From positions 1 through 64,000 of the forward strand of contig CANMWT010000013.1 in NCBI GenBank assembly GCA_947501635.1: DNA of 64,000 bases, given 5' to 3'. Positions 30,212-39,452 of this stretch are shown here, in pieces (position 1 is the stretch's first letter; the number at the start of each line of letters is the position of its first letter). A model generated the notes under the pieces. It saw only the letters and a list, made by a program, of their open reading frames with translations, ran no database searches and had not been told where the DNA came from. The DNA comes from an uncultured Roseobacter sp. (lineage in GTDB: Bacteria; Pseudomonadota; Alphaproteobacteria; Rhodobacterales; Rhodobacteraceae). The translations under genes were made by a program, and so were the position numbers.

Positions 30212-31186
30212 TCACAGCGGCAGACTGAACGTGAACATCACGCCGCCGCCCTCGACCCGGTTCTTGGCATTGAATTCCTTGTAGCCACGCAGATTGGCAA
30301 AGACCGGGGTGCCGCCAACTTCGAAAATCCAGCCGATTTGCGGGCCGATCCCGTAGGTCTGACTTTTGAAATCCCCGAGTATCTCGGGCTGACCGCTGTC
30401 CGCCGTCAGCTGTTGGTAGGCAAATCCCACAAGCCCGACATACGTCTGTTCAGTAACAAATTTGGACGCTCCCAGATCGAGGTGAAAGTCGATTCCGTTT
30501 TGATAGTTCGTGTCGGAGTTTTCGAAGTTGTAGGTCAGACCGGCAGTGGCCGAGAATTCCCAGCCGGTTTCCGGGTTCAGGTAGGTATAAGCGCCGCCAA
30601 TATCGACAGCCGCGTGGCCCAGACCAAGGTTCGACAAACGGGTTGGGTCGTAGCTGCCGATCGGAATGTTGCCAGTGACATAGGCCATCCAGTTGTGCAC
30701 GCCGCGGTTCCAGAACAGCTGGGCGGTGGGATAGAGATCGCTTACCCCGGTCACTTTATCTGACGCGGCGGCACTGATACCGCCGACCGAGACATCCGCT
30801 GATACCTTGTTTCGGGCCGGTATCAGGGCGATCGAAAAGCTGGGCCGCCCCCCCAGGAATGTCGTGTCCGGAGTATAGCCCGGAACGATGAACTGGCCGA
30901 AATAACTCGCATCGACGCCGAGTTTCAGACCGCCGTCAAATTCCAAGGGTTGATTGGCATTCGCCTGGGCCGAGTACCAGTAAGAGACCATCGCAAGAGA
31001 CGCACCAGGCTCCGGGGCAATGGCGGCAAAGCTGCCGTATTGCCCCGGCAACCAAAAACTGGTGCCGCCTTCATCCGCTTGTGCGGCGGGGGCGCTGATT
31101 GTCGCCAGAAGCAGCGCTGCCGCCGCAATTGCGCGGTCATGGAGCCGAAATCGGAAGGTGCGGCTGGAAGCGGTTTTTTGAGACAT
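30212..31186 (-). CDS. Outer-membrane transporter of the SphA/phenol MetA-like family
   Basis: Signal peptide; DEGGTSFWLPGQYGSFAAIAPEPGASLAMVSYWYSAQA; aromatic C-terminal strand MFTFSLPL. Confidence 0.7.
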   Translation of the reverse strand: MSQKTASSRTFRFRLHDRAIAAAALLLATISAPAAQADEGGTSFWLPGQYGSFAAIAPEPGASLAMVSYWYSAQANANQPLEFDGGLKLGVDASYFGQFIVPGYTPDTTFLGGRPSFSIALIPARNKVSADVSVGGISAAASDKVTGVSDLYPTAQLFWNRGVHNWMAYVTGNIPIGSYDPTRLSNLGLGHAAVDIGGAYTYLNPETGWEFSATAGLTYNFENSDTNYQNGIDFHLDLGASKFVTEQTYVGLVGFAYQQLTADSGQPEILGDFKSQTYGIGPQIGWIFEVGGTPVFANLRGYKEFNAKNRVEGGGVMFTFSLPL

Positions 31187-31264
31187 TGTCTTTCCCGAAA
31201 GTTGGCTGAAGATCAAAGGGGTAGGGCGAGCACCGTTCATTGTTGGGAATCACGCGGCTGTCGG

Positions 31265-31281
31265 TTGGTCCCATCGCGCCA
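31265..31281 (-). promoter_or_regulatory. Variant regulon motif TGGCGCGATGGGACCAA
   Basis: Matches consensus except one core position; 78 bp before start at 31186. Confidence 0.5.
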
Positions 31282-31449
31282 CATGTTGATGTTCCGGATT
31301 TGCACTGCGGCCAACGCAACCGTGAGTCCGACCGGCGGATGTTCAGCCGGACCTCTGGAATACGCGGAGCTTTGCTTGACCAAGTTGGCCGGATGAGTTG
31401 GCACAGTCGCCCATCAGAACCCAGTCTGAAAACCGTCTAGACGATACGC

Positions 31450-32487
31450 CTATTTTTCGCCTGTCATTCGCCTGACCGCGTCCTCATCAACCTCGGTCAG
31501 AACCCTGACACGCATGCCCGGTCTCAGAACATGCTGAGGATTGTCGAATTCAGCCCACAGCGTGACGGTCCCCGTCGCTTCGTTCAGGGTGCTGCTGGCA
31601 TGGGTCGGCTTGGACGGGATCGGATAGATCAGTGTGTCGGTCAGCATCAGCCTGATGGTCAGAAGCCCGAGAAACTCATCGGGCGAAGAAAGTGCCGTAG
31701 ATTGGAACAATTCAACCTGTTCTGCGTAGGGCTCTTCATAGGCCACCAGAACAGGGTCAAGCTGAACAATCCGCGCCAATGGAGCGCCGGTTTCGGCTTT
31801 GACATAGGCGCCAACGGATACATTCGGAGGGCCGACGATTCCCGAAATGGGTGCCCGGATCACTGTGCTTTCAAGGTCGATCCGTGCCCCGTCAAGGGCA
31901 ACTTCTGCCAGAGCCAAGGCAGCTTGCGCGCCAGCCAGTTCGGCTTTCGCTTTTTGCAACTGTGGTTTTGTCACGGTACCACGCTCAAAAAGTGTCTGGG
32001 CACGGAGGTAGTTCTCATTGGCCAGTTCGGTGTCAGCCTGGGCCCCAAGAAGGCTCGCTTGAGCGGTTCTGACGCGCAGTTTGAATTCCGTGGGATCCAA
32101 AGTGAACAGCGGATCGCCCGCTTCCACGCTCTGCTCCGCTGAAAAATGGATCTGTGCAACCACGCTATCAAGCGTGCTTGCGATATCGGTCTGGTTGGCC
32201 GCGACGACGCGCCCGTCAAAACTCACATCCTTGGCCGCGCTTCGGAGCAGATCAATCAGATCTGACGCGTCCTGATTCGTAGTTTGCGCAACGACGCTAC
32301 CACCAATGAGAACCTGCAAAAGCAGCGTAACCAGGGCCACATGCACTTGCGCCCTGGCTCTGGCCGCCGCCAGCACGCGCTGTATCGCGTATGACGCGTG
32401 TCCACGTGTGTTATCCGGTGTGGCGTTTCGGATTTCTGGTTCGGTCATCGCATCCATCCCGTGGCTGTTCTGCGGCCGGTTCTGCAA
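31450..32487 (-). CDS. RND efflux periplasmic adaptor (HlyD/MFP family)
   Basis: FDGRVVAANQTDIASTLDSVVAQIHFSAEQSVEAGDPLFTLDPTEFKLRV, RAPISGIVGPPNVSVGAYVKAETGAPLARIVQLDPVLV; start could be 32457. Confidence 0.8.
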   Translation of the reverse strand: MQNRPQNSHGMDAMTEPEIRNATPDNTRGHASYAIQRVLAAARARAQVHVALVTLLLQVLIGGSVVAQTTNQDASDLIDLLRSAAKDVSFDGRVVAANQTDIASTLDSVVAQIHFSAEQSVEAGDPLFTLDPTEFKLRVRTAQASLLGAQADTELANENYLRAQTLFERGTVTKPQLQKAKAELAGAQAALALAEVALDGARIDLESTVIRAPISGIVGPPNVSVGAYVKAETGAPLARIVQLDPVLVAYEEPYAEQVELFQSTALSSPDEFLGLLTIRLMLTDTLIYPIPSKPTHASSTLNEATGTVTLWAEFDNPQHVLRPGMRVRVLTEVDEDAVRRMTGEK

Positions 32488-32497
32488 CCGGCCGCAG
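32470..32497 (-). other. Intercistronic 12-bp perfect hairpin between DUF1254 copy 2 and the adaptor gene
   Basis: CTGCGGCCGGTT-CTGC-AACCGGCCGCAG. Confidence 0.7.
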
Positions 32498-32506
32498 ATT
32501 TTCTAC

Positions 32507-34048
32507 TCACTGCACCAGTTCAATCTCTCCGGGTTGCCAACTGCCATCCAGCCAGGGCTTGAGCGGGCCGTACATCCGCAGCGCGATGAACCACCCCTTG
32601 CCGGGAACGGTTTGAAGCCAGTTGCCCTTTTTGCCGGCGGGGGCCTCCGGCGAGAAGTAGATGTCATACGAGCCGTCTGCGTTGGCTTCGAACCCTTCGG
32701 TCTGACTGCCCAGCGTCGGAAACTGCTGGTCGGTCTGCAACTGGGACCGGGTCTGGGTGTCGTACATCGTAACCGCCCAGAAATCCTTGACCGGCACATT
32801 TGCGGGCATCGTCAGCTTGTAGGTCTTCGACCCATCGAGGGGGCGCTTTTCGCTGTCCAGCATCGCCATGGTGTAATCCGACCCCTTGCCGGCGGTCCGG
32901 ATCGCCATGGCCGGCGAGACCACGATATAACCGTAGTGATAGGTCGTCCGCCCATCCAGGTTGCGGCCCTTACCCCGCATGAAGAACGTGTTGCGGTCGG
33001 GATAGGCCAGCACCCAGGCGCTGTCCGCTCCAAAGGCCTGCACGCCGGTATCGCGCGGGAAATAGGTGTAGTTGCGTGCGATGCCTTCGCCGATCTTCGC
33101 CGCATCCTGCAGGATCGCCTGCATCCGTTCATCGGGGGCGAAATCCTTGCCCTTCTCGATGCCGATCGCTGCGATCTGGCCGGTCCGCTCAACGCCCAGG
33201 AAGCCTTCGGGCTCTTGCTGGATCACCTCGTTCAGCCCGGAATAGAAACTGGCATCGGTGGCAACAACCGTGTTCATCTCCTCGCCGGACACGTTCACGA
33301 ATTCCATTGCCGGCGGGGTGTCCGCCTGCGACAGCGGATACACCTTCAGGTTGTCGCGGATGTTCCTCGACGCGGTAAAGATCGCCTTGTCGATGGGCAG
33401 GCTGTTGTCGAGATAGCCGCGCATGAAGTTCCACACGCCAGAGGTATTGGACTTAACAACGAAATACCCGTCTGGAACATCGCCATCATAGCCCGGTGGC
33501 AGCACAAGGTATTTGCCGCCCTTACCCTTGTCAGGGCCAGCCGCGCCTAGGTCGGTCATGTACTCGAACGCCATGTCGTCAAGCACGCCAAGCATGCCTG
33601 GCGGAAGTTCGATCACAGTCGGACCGTCCCGTCCGAGATCGAGGAAACCGATGGCATACATCGTCGACGTGTTCCCCGTGAGAAACAGCGACGTTGAATC
33701 CATGAGCGTGTCAAAAATGCAGATCTGATGCGCCGCGTCGGCACAACCCGCAGCGCGTTGGCCTTCGCGCAGGGCATAGGCCGACATGGTCGGCATCGTG
33801 TTCAGCATCACGTCGACCGCGCGGGACCTGTCGAGATAATCATAGAGCGTCTCGACGGTTGCACCGGTTGGAACCCCGTCACGATAGGTCAGCTTCCCAA
33901 GGGATGTGTCCACGCTGTCCGGCGTGGTGATCGAGTCCGGCAGCTCGGTGGTCATCTGCATGTTCGGGGCGTCGGCAAGCGCCGAAGCAGCGCCCAGCGC
34001 AAGCAGACTGGTGCTCAGAATTGCCGATATGTGTGTGAATGGTCGCAT
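32507..34048 (-). CDS. DUF1254/DUF1214 domain-containing exported protein (copy 2)
   Basis: TYRDGVPTGATVETLYDYLDRSRAVD, GPDKGKGGKYLVLPPGYDGDVPDGYFVVKS, VPVKDFWAVTMYDTQTRSQLQTDQQFP, LQTVPGKGWFIALRMYGPLKPWLDGSWQPGEIELVQ. Confidence 0.92.
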   Translation of the reverse strand: MRPFTHISAILSTSLLALGAASALADAPNMQMTTELPDSITTPDSVDTSLGKLTYRDGVPTGATVETLYDYLDRSRAVDVMLNTMPTMSAYALREGQRAAGCADAAHQICIFDTLMDSTSLFLTGNTSTMYAIGFLDLGRDGPTVIELPPGMLGVLDDMAFEYMTDLGAAGPDKGKGGKYLVLPPGYDGDVPDGYFVVKSNTSGVWNFMRGYLDNSLPIDKAIFTASRNIRDNLKVYPLSQADTPPAMEFVNVSGEEMNTVVATDASFYSGLNEVIQQEPEGFLGVERTGQIAAIGIEKGKDFAPDERMQAILQDAAKIGEGIARNYTYFPRDTGVQAFGADSAWVLAYPDRNTFFMRGKGRNLDGRTTYHYGYIVVSPAMAIRTAGKGSDYTMAMLDSEKRPLDGSKTYKLTMPANVPVKDFWAVTMYDTQTRSQLQTDQQFPTLGSQTEGFEANADGSYDIYFSPEAPAGKKGNWLQTVPGKGWFIALRMYGPLKPWLDGSWQPGEIELVQ

Positions 34049-34130
34049 TTCTTTCTCCCGCGGGTGTGCCGGCCCGAACGACTTGGGCCGCAATTGAACT
34101 GACCCAGATATCGTCGATTCGCTTCGGGCG

Positions 34131-34149
34131 TTTTGGTCATGTCGCGCCA
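34131..34149 (-). promoter_or_regulatory. Regulon motif TGGCGCGACATGACCAAAA upstream of DUF1254 copy 2
   Basis: 82 bp before start codon at 34048. Confidence 0.7.
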
Positions 34150-34250
34150 GGGGAATGGCCGCGCGCTGTCACAAGGCGCAGCGATTTCGGGTCACGGCCC
34201 CGCATTGACGCAGGACATGGGCAGGACCGGGCCGGGTCTGCGACAATGCG
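34131..34250 (+). repeat. ~120-bp near-identical intergenic repeat, copy 1 (contains regulon motif)
   Basis: TTTTGGTCATGTCGCGCCAGGGGAATGGCCGCGCGCTGTCACAAGGCGCAGCGATTTCGGG... matches 37418-37537 with only a few mismatches. Confidence 0.9.
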
Positions 34251-34414
34251 GCCAGACCAGACGGGTACTCTGTTTCCTTTGCAGGCTTCGAAGAACCATC
34301 TCGTTGCAGTTACCCTGTTCCACCGATCTGTCGGACCGCTTTCACCGAGGAGAAGCCAACAATCGGCTTTTTTTCTGCCGCCTTGTGAATACGTAGGAAT
34401 GCCGCCAATCGTTT

Positions 34415-34432
34415 TCTGGTCATTTCACGCCA
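34415..34432 (-). promoter_or_regulatory. Regulon motif-like TGGCGTGAAATGACCAGA next to the porin stop codon
   Basis: Matches consensus apart from the A-tail; not close upstream of a start codon. Confidence 0.4.
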
Positions 34433-34435
34433 CCC

Positions 34436-35674
34436 TCAGAAAGTAATCCTCACCCGCAACCCGGCGACCCATTCACTGTCAACACCCGGTGCAAAGGCCG
34501 GATTGGCGAGATACTGGATATCTGGTGTGATCTGCACGTTGGGCAGTGGTTGATAGCGATAGAATGCCTCGGCAGTGTATTGATCGCGCGATTGCCCACT
34601 TGTTGTTCCTTGCGGCGCTTTGCTCCAATTCAGGCCGATGCCCAACTGATCCCGACCATTGAACAAGGAGTACCCCGTACCGATGCTGATACTGCGATCG
34701 ACCAGCGCACCGCCTCCGTCGGCATAGCCAGCCCTGAAAAACGGTGTCCAGCGCTCTGCCACCGTCCGGCCGCCATGTACCGCGACGCCCCACCCGCTGC
34801 CGATTCCGGCCGCGCTGCGTGCATCTATTTGCCAGGCACTCAGGTGGAAATTGTCGCTGAAACGGTTGGCCCATGTGTCGTACCACCCGATTTCGACGTG
34901 CTTGAAGGTCTCACCTGTATCGAAAAGGTTCTTTATGCCCTGAACCGGATCATCGGGCTGGCCATTTGCGTCCGCAATCCCCGCCGTGAAGTAATAGTTA
35001 ACGCCAAACCGCCACCGAATTGCTGCGCCGAGTCCCTGATTTGGGGCTGGGATGGTCGGGTTGGTCGAAAAGGCGAGATTGCTGAAGCCGGTCCACGGAC
35101 TGCCCAAACCATATACATCCACATAGTCGGTGGTATCCACGATGCCGGCAAGAAAGGCGACGCGGTTGTTGTCAAAGGACTGCTGCCAGAACAGGTTGGT
35201 CAGTATCTGGCCTGCATCGCTGAAGGTGATCGACGTCAGACCGGCGTATCCGATCGACGGCCCCAACCCCTGCGGCGCGATTGACGTGCCAAGCCGGTGC
35301 CGGCTTTCGACCTTGAAATGCACAGCGCCGGTGTCCGCCGTACCATTTCCGACCAGGGTCCAGGTCCCATAAAGGCGGAACACACCACCGACGGCATCCC
35401 GGGTGCCCACCCCGCTCCCGTTGGCGGATTGCGCCATCAGGTTGATATCGCCACCAAATGTCAGGCCCTGGGCCGATCCCAATGGTGCGTTGGATGCAGG
35501 CGCTTTCTGTTTCTTGTCAGACTTGAGCTGATACTCAACACTGGAAGGCCCCCCAAAAACGGAGGGATTGGATTTCACGGTATCCGCATTGGCTACCGAC
35601 AGTTGGATGCTTATCAAGGCGGCCAAAACCATTGCCCAGATATTACGGCTTGGGTGCAGGCCTCTGTATGTCAT
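34436..35674 (-). CDS. Carbohydrate porin, OprB family
   Basis: LTFGGDINLMAQSANGSGVGTRDAVGGVFRLYGTWTLVG...YTAEAFYRYQPLPNVQITPDIQYLANPAFAPGVDSEWVAGLRVRITF. Confidence 0.85.
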   Translation of the reverse strand: MTYRGLHPSRNIWAMVLAALISIQLSVANADTVKSNPSVFGGPSSVEYQLKSDKKQKAPASNAPLGSAQGLTFGGDINLMAQSANGSGVGTRDAVGGVFRLYGTWTLVGNGTADTGAVHFKVESRHRLGTSIAPQGLGPSIGYAGLTSITFSDAGQILTNLFWQQSFDNNRVAFLAGIVDTTDYVDVYGLGSPWTGFSNLAFSTNPTIPAPNQGLGAAIRWRFGVNYYFTAGIADANGQPDDPVQGIKNLFDTGETFKHVEIGWYDTWANRFSDNFHLSAWQIDARSAAGIGSGWGVAVHGGRTVAERWTPFFRAGYADGGGALVDRSISIGTGYSLFNGRDQLGIGLNWSKAPQGTTSGQSRDQYTAEAFYRYQPLPNVQITPDIQYLANPAFAPGVDSEWVAGLRVRITF

Positions 35675-35701
35675 CTTAGTTTGAAGCTCGATCCATAAAG
35701 T

Positions 35702-35890
35702 TCAATTGCCCGCTCCTACAGACACTTCGTTGTATATCGTTAGCCCGCCAAACCCGGAGGCCGCGCTGGATACCGGTTCATCAGTTTCATTGCTGGGTTC
35801 CTGGGACGCTGCAGCCATCGACACCAGACTCAGAGCAATCAGGGGAATGTGTTGGCGCAGGTGTCGGAGTAAGGCGCAGATTCGGTCCAT
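35702..35890 (-). CDS. Small hypothetical protein with possible signal peptide
   Basis: 62 aa ORF between amidohydrolase and porin, hydrophobic LIALSLVSMAAAS segment. Confidence 0.35.
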   Translation of the reverse strand: MDRICALLRHLRQHIPLIALSLVSMAAASQEPSNETDEPVSSAASGFGGLTIYNEVSVGAGN

Positions 35891-35951
35891 GAAAATGTCC
35901 CATCCGCTGCAGCCGCCGCAGGTCGGCGACAGCTGCAGCGTGCAGCGCTAT

Positions 35952-37295
35952 CTACAGCGCGTTCTTGTAAACCTTGCCGTCCTTCATAATGAACGCGAGG
36001 TTATTTTCATAGTCCTCCACGATTGACACGTCCTCCAGAGGATTACGGGTATAGATCAGAATGTCCGCCATGGCGTCTTCTTCGATGACGCCTATTTTGC
36101 CGTACGGATTTCGTTGGCCAGTCATGCCGACGATCTTGCCGCCGTTACCGGTCGCCTGGACCATGATCTCGGCTGACGTAAACCACTCCTTTCTGAGCCC
36201 GAGGTCCTTCAGCTGGTCTTTGCGGCCCTCGTAGCTGAACAGGAGGTCGGTTCCGAAGCCGATAAGCAAACCGTATTTCTTTGCTAACTTCATAGCTTCG
36301 CTCGTGCCCTCCATCGCCTTCTGCAACTTCGCCTTGCGAATCGGGTCCGTATAAAGCGGTTTCAGCTGAGCCAGAACCTGTACCGACGGCACATAGACGA
36401 CGTCATTCTTCGCCATGAGTTGTGCGGCTTCTTCATTGAGCAGTGATCCATGCTCGATGCTTCTTACACCGTTCTCCACGGCCCGGATGACACCATCAGG
36501 CGAGTGACTGTGCGCCATAACGTAGGTCCCGTAGTCTGCAGCTGCATCAACCGCAGCCCGAATTTCCTCGGGCCGGAATTCGACGACGTAGAGCGGGTCG
36601 GTGAAAGAAGACACGCCGCCTGCGACCGCAATCTTGATCTGGGTGGCACCGAGAAACAGTTGTTGGCGCGTCGCCGCTGTCATTTCATCTACGCCATTGG
36701 CAAGCAAAACATGCCCGGAAACCTCGCCCGGCCCCAGAGGGCCGCCCCATTTCTTGGGCAGAGCATTCGGGTTCTGGGGTCGAAAGTCACCATGACCGGA
36801 GTATTGCGATATCATCGCGCCTGCCGGGTAGATGCGTGGTCCGGGTACCAAACCCTGGTCGATCATGCGCTTCAACCCGAACGCATTGCCTGCGGCATCC
36901 CGCATCGTGGTGACACCACGCATCAGCATCTCGCCCATCTCCATGGCCGAGTGAATCTGAACATAGGCCTGGTCACCTTCCATGTATTCATCTTCCTCGA
37001 CACCCATCGTGGCGTGCGAATGCACGTCGATCAGACCAGGTGTCAGGAAACCGCCCTTGCCGTCGATGACCTCCGCGTAACTCTGCTCAGAACCACCGGA
37101 ATCGACGATAGCGGAGATTGTATTGTCGGTTACAACGACGTCTTTTCCGGAAATCAGCGTGCTGTTCTCTCCGTCAAAAATCTGGACGTTCTTTATAAGG
37201 ATGTCCTGAGCCATTGCTGCCGACACGCTGAACGAAAGGATCAGCAACATGGCCATGGACTGTCGAAGCATTATGCTACAAACGCTGTGTTTCAT
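35952..37295 (-). CDS. Amidohydrolase family protein (imidazolonepropionase/prolidase-like), exported
   Basis: LTPGLIDVHSHATMG, YVMAHSHSPDGVIRAVENGVRSIEHGSLL, LLIGFGTDLLFS, DAMADILIYTRNPLEDVSIV; GGAGGT SD. Confidence 0.88.
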   Translation of the reverse strand: MKHSVCSIMLRQSMAMLLILSFSVSAAMAQDILIKNVQIFDGENSTLISGKDVVVTDNTISAIVDSGGSEQSYAEVIDGKGGFLTPGLIDVHSHATMGVEEDEYMEGDQAYVQIHSAMEMGEMLMRGVTTMRDAAGNAFGLKRMIDQGLVPGPRIYPAGAMISQYSGHGDFRPQNPNALPKKWGGPLGPGEVSGHVLLANGVDEMTAATRQQLFLGATQIKIAVAGGVSSFTDPLYVVEFRPEEIRAAVDAAADYGTYVMAHSHSPDGVIRAVENGVRSIEHGSLLNEEAAQLMAKNDVVYVPSVQVLAQLKPLYTDPIRKAKLQKAMEGTSEAMKLAKKYGLLIGFGTDLLFSYEGRKDQLKDLGLRKEWFTSAEIMVQATGNGGKIVGMTGQRNPYGKIGVIEEDAMADILIYTRNPLEDVSIVEDYENNLAFIMKDGKVYKNAL

Positions 37296-37417
37296 TTCTA
37301 ACCTCCGTAAGAGTTGCTATGCGAATTAATGAGGGCCAGCCTAGTCATGGCTTAGTAAGCGTAAACACCCTCTTCCTTCTGATTCGTATTCGTACGATAC
37401 GCTCGGTCCGGGGCTGG

Positions 37418-37436
37418 TTTTGGTCATCTCGCGCCA
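37418..37436 (-). promoter_or_regulatory. Regulon motif TGGCGCGAGATGACCAAAA upstream of amidohydrolase
   Basis: 122 bp before start at 37295. Confidence 0.65.
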
Positions 37437-37537
37437 GGGGAATGGCCGCGCGCTGTCACAAGGCGCAGCGATTTCGGGTCACGGCCCCGCATCGACGCAG
37501 GACATGGGCGGGACCGGGCCGGGTCTGCGACAATGCG
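37418..37537 (+). repeat. ~120-bp near-identical intergenic repeat, copy 2 (contains regulon motif)
   Basis: Near-identical to 34131-34250. Confidence 0.9.
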
Positions 37538-37596
37538 CCAAATGCAGAGGGGCCGGGGAGACCCCCGGCCCGCCGATGCTTGTCCAATAGTTGGGT

Positions 37597-39144
37597 CTAT
37601 TCGACAATCACCACATCATTGGGCACCCAGGTCTTGTCGTTGAAGGCCTTGAGCGGTCCGTAGTAGCGGATGTAGGCAAAGAACCCTTGGTCCGGCAGCG
37701 TTGGGACCCAGTTTTGCTCCGGGACGTCGGCAGGTTTCTCGGCGGCAAAGTACAGGTCCACCGACCCGTCCGCGTTGGCCTCGGGGGCAGGTGTCTGCTG
37801 GCTGCTGATGCTCGGGTACGGCCGGCTCTGCAACTCGGACCGCGTCCAGGGGTCGTAGAGCGTGACCGCCCAGAACAGCGCCACCGGCACGTTCGGCGGC
37901 ATCGTCAGCTTGTAGGTCTTGGACCCATCCAGATAATCCCCCGACGCATCCTTATAGGTCGTCTGATACCGTGACCCCGTGCCTTCGGGCATCTGCATCG
38001 CCATGGCGGGGGTGATCCCGTCGGCGGTGAAGTGGAACGTGGTCCGGGCCTCGAGATTGAAGTAACCCTCAGGGTCGAAAGTCGAGCTGTCTCCGATGAA
38101 AGGGCTTTCCCATTTCAGGCCGGGGTAAACCACGGCGTCCGGCTGGCGGCTTTCGAACGCGATCACGCGGGACATGGCCACGCCCTCTTGCGCGGCTTGC
38201 TCAAGGATCTTCTGCATGCGCGCATCGGGCTCGAACGGCTCGTTTTGCTTGATGCCCAGAGACGCCAGTCTGCCGAGCAACTCCTTGCCGAAGGCGTCGG
38301 CCGGTTCGTAGCTAATGATCTCATGCATCCACTCGAACGCCGAGGCATCCTCGGGCACCAGCGAATTCCAGGCAACATTGGTGGCGTTCTCGACAACCGG
38401 CGGGCGGGGGCCGTCCTTCAGCGGATAGATCTTGGCCCCGTCCTGGAAATACGCGATGGCTTTGTCGCCCAAGCCGACCTTGGCCGCATTCGCCCGGATG
38501 AACGAGAAGTTCATGTAGGTTTTTGAGCGCACGACGAAATAGCCGTCGGGCACCTCACCATCATAACCCGGCGGCAAAATCAGGTACTTTCCGCCCTGAC
38601 CCTTGTCCATCCCGGTCGGGCCGATGTCGGCGCCAAACAGGAAGCTGTGATCGTCCAGCGGCCCCATGACCCCCGCCGGCACTTCGAACACTGTCGGGCC
38701 GTCCCGTTTCAGGTCGAAAACGGCAAAGGCATACAGGCTCTCGGTGTTCCCGGTCAGGACCAGCGCACTGGAATCGAGCCGGTCCGCGGTCACCCGGATG
38801 TGAGAGCTGTCTTCCATCCCGAGGTCGCGAACCCATCCCTTCATCAGGCCATGCGCCGACAGTGCCGGGTACATGTCGAGGTAAAGTTGCGTGGCGCGTT
38901 GAAGGTCGAGTTCATCGAAGACCTTTTGTGCGGTCTCTTCGGTGGGATAGCCGCCGGGGAACTCAAGCTTTCCGAAGCGTGTGCTAATGGTCTCGGGGGC
39001 GGGCTTGAAATCCCCCGGAGCGTAAATCGGTTCCGACTTGGCCATGTCGAAAAATCCTGGTGCCTGTTCGGCCAGCATCGGGCCAGCCACCAGTGTGGCA
39101 ATCAGCCCCGCGACCGTCGAGTTCAAAAGTGGTAACGTTTTCAT
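37597..39144 (-). CDS. DUF1254/DUF1214 domain-containing exported protein (copy 3)
   Basis: FPGGYPTEETAQKVFDELDLQRATQLYLDMYPALSAHGLMKG, GMDKGQGGKYLILPPGYDGEVPDGYFVVRS, VPVALFWAVTLYDPWTRSELQ. Confidence 0.92.
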   Translation of the reverse strand: MKTLPLLNSTVAGLIATLVAGPMLAEQAPGFFDMAKSEPIYAPGDFKPAPETISTRFGKLEFPGGYPTEETAQKVFDELDLQRATQLYLDMYPALSAHGLMKGWVRDLGMEDSSHIRVTADRLDSSALVLTGNTESLYAFAVFDLKRDGPTVFEVPAGVMGPLDDHSFLFGADIGPTGMDKGQGGKYLILPPGYDGEVPDGYFVVRSKTYMNFSFIRANAAKVGLGDKAIAYFQDGAKIYPLKDGPRPPVVENATNVAWNSLVPEDASAFEWMHEIISYEPADAFGKELLGRLASLGIKQNEPFEPDARMQKILEQAAQEGVAMSRVIAFESRQPDAVVYPGLKWESPFIGDSSTFDPEGYFNLEARTTFHFTADGITPAMAMQMPEGTGSRYQTTYKDASGDYLDGSKTYKLTMPPNVPVALFWAVTLYDPWTRSELQSRPYPSISSQQTPAPEANADGSVDLYFAAEKPADVPEQNWVPTLPDQGFFAYIRYYGPLKAFNDKTWVPNDVVIVE

Positions 39145-39225
39145 TCGTGTGTTCCCTTCTTGCTGAGGAAAGGAGGACCCCCCCTTTCCTTCTGACCCGT
39201 ACGATACGCCCGATTCGGGGCCGGG

Positions 39226-39243
39226 TTTGGTCATCTCGCGCCA
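39226..39243 (-). promoter_or_regulatory. Regulon motif TGGCGCGAGATGACCAAA upstream of DUF1254 copy 3
   Basis: 81 bp before start at 39144. Confidence 0.7.
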
Positions 39244-39250
39244 AATGAGA

Positions 39251-39278
39251 ACGGGCCGGAACGCCTGTTCCAGCCCGT
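39251..39278 (-). terminator. Hairpin, probable terminator of the former DUF1254 gene now disrupted
   Basis: ACGGGCCGGAAC/GTTCCAGCCCGT stem; 8 bp after a TGA preceded by GAEVKRIE. Confidence 0.5.
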
Positions 39279-39452
39279 CCTTTCGATCACTCGATGCGTT
39301 TGACTTCAGCCCCGTCGTCTCGTCGATCCCGGCAACTGAACCGCAAAATAAATCCGACGACGATACCGCATTCCAACACTCCTTCTTTGCTTTGAAAGTG
39401 AAGTGTTACGTCGATCTATTGGGGCCGCCGCCCTAAGCAGACTTTTAAGCCG

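Noticed and set aside
32470-32497. Rho-independent terminator between DUF1254 copy 2 and the RND adaptor
   Set aside because: Perfect hairpin but no T-run on the minus strand; listed as a hairpin only.
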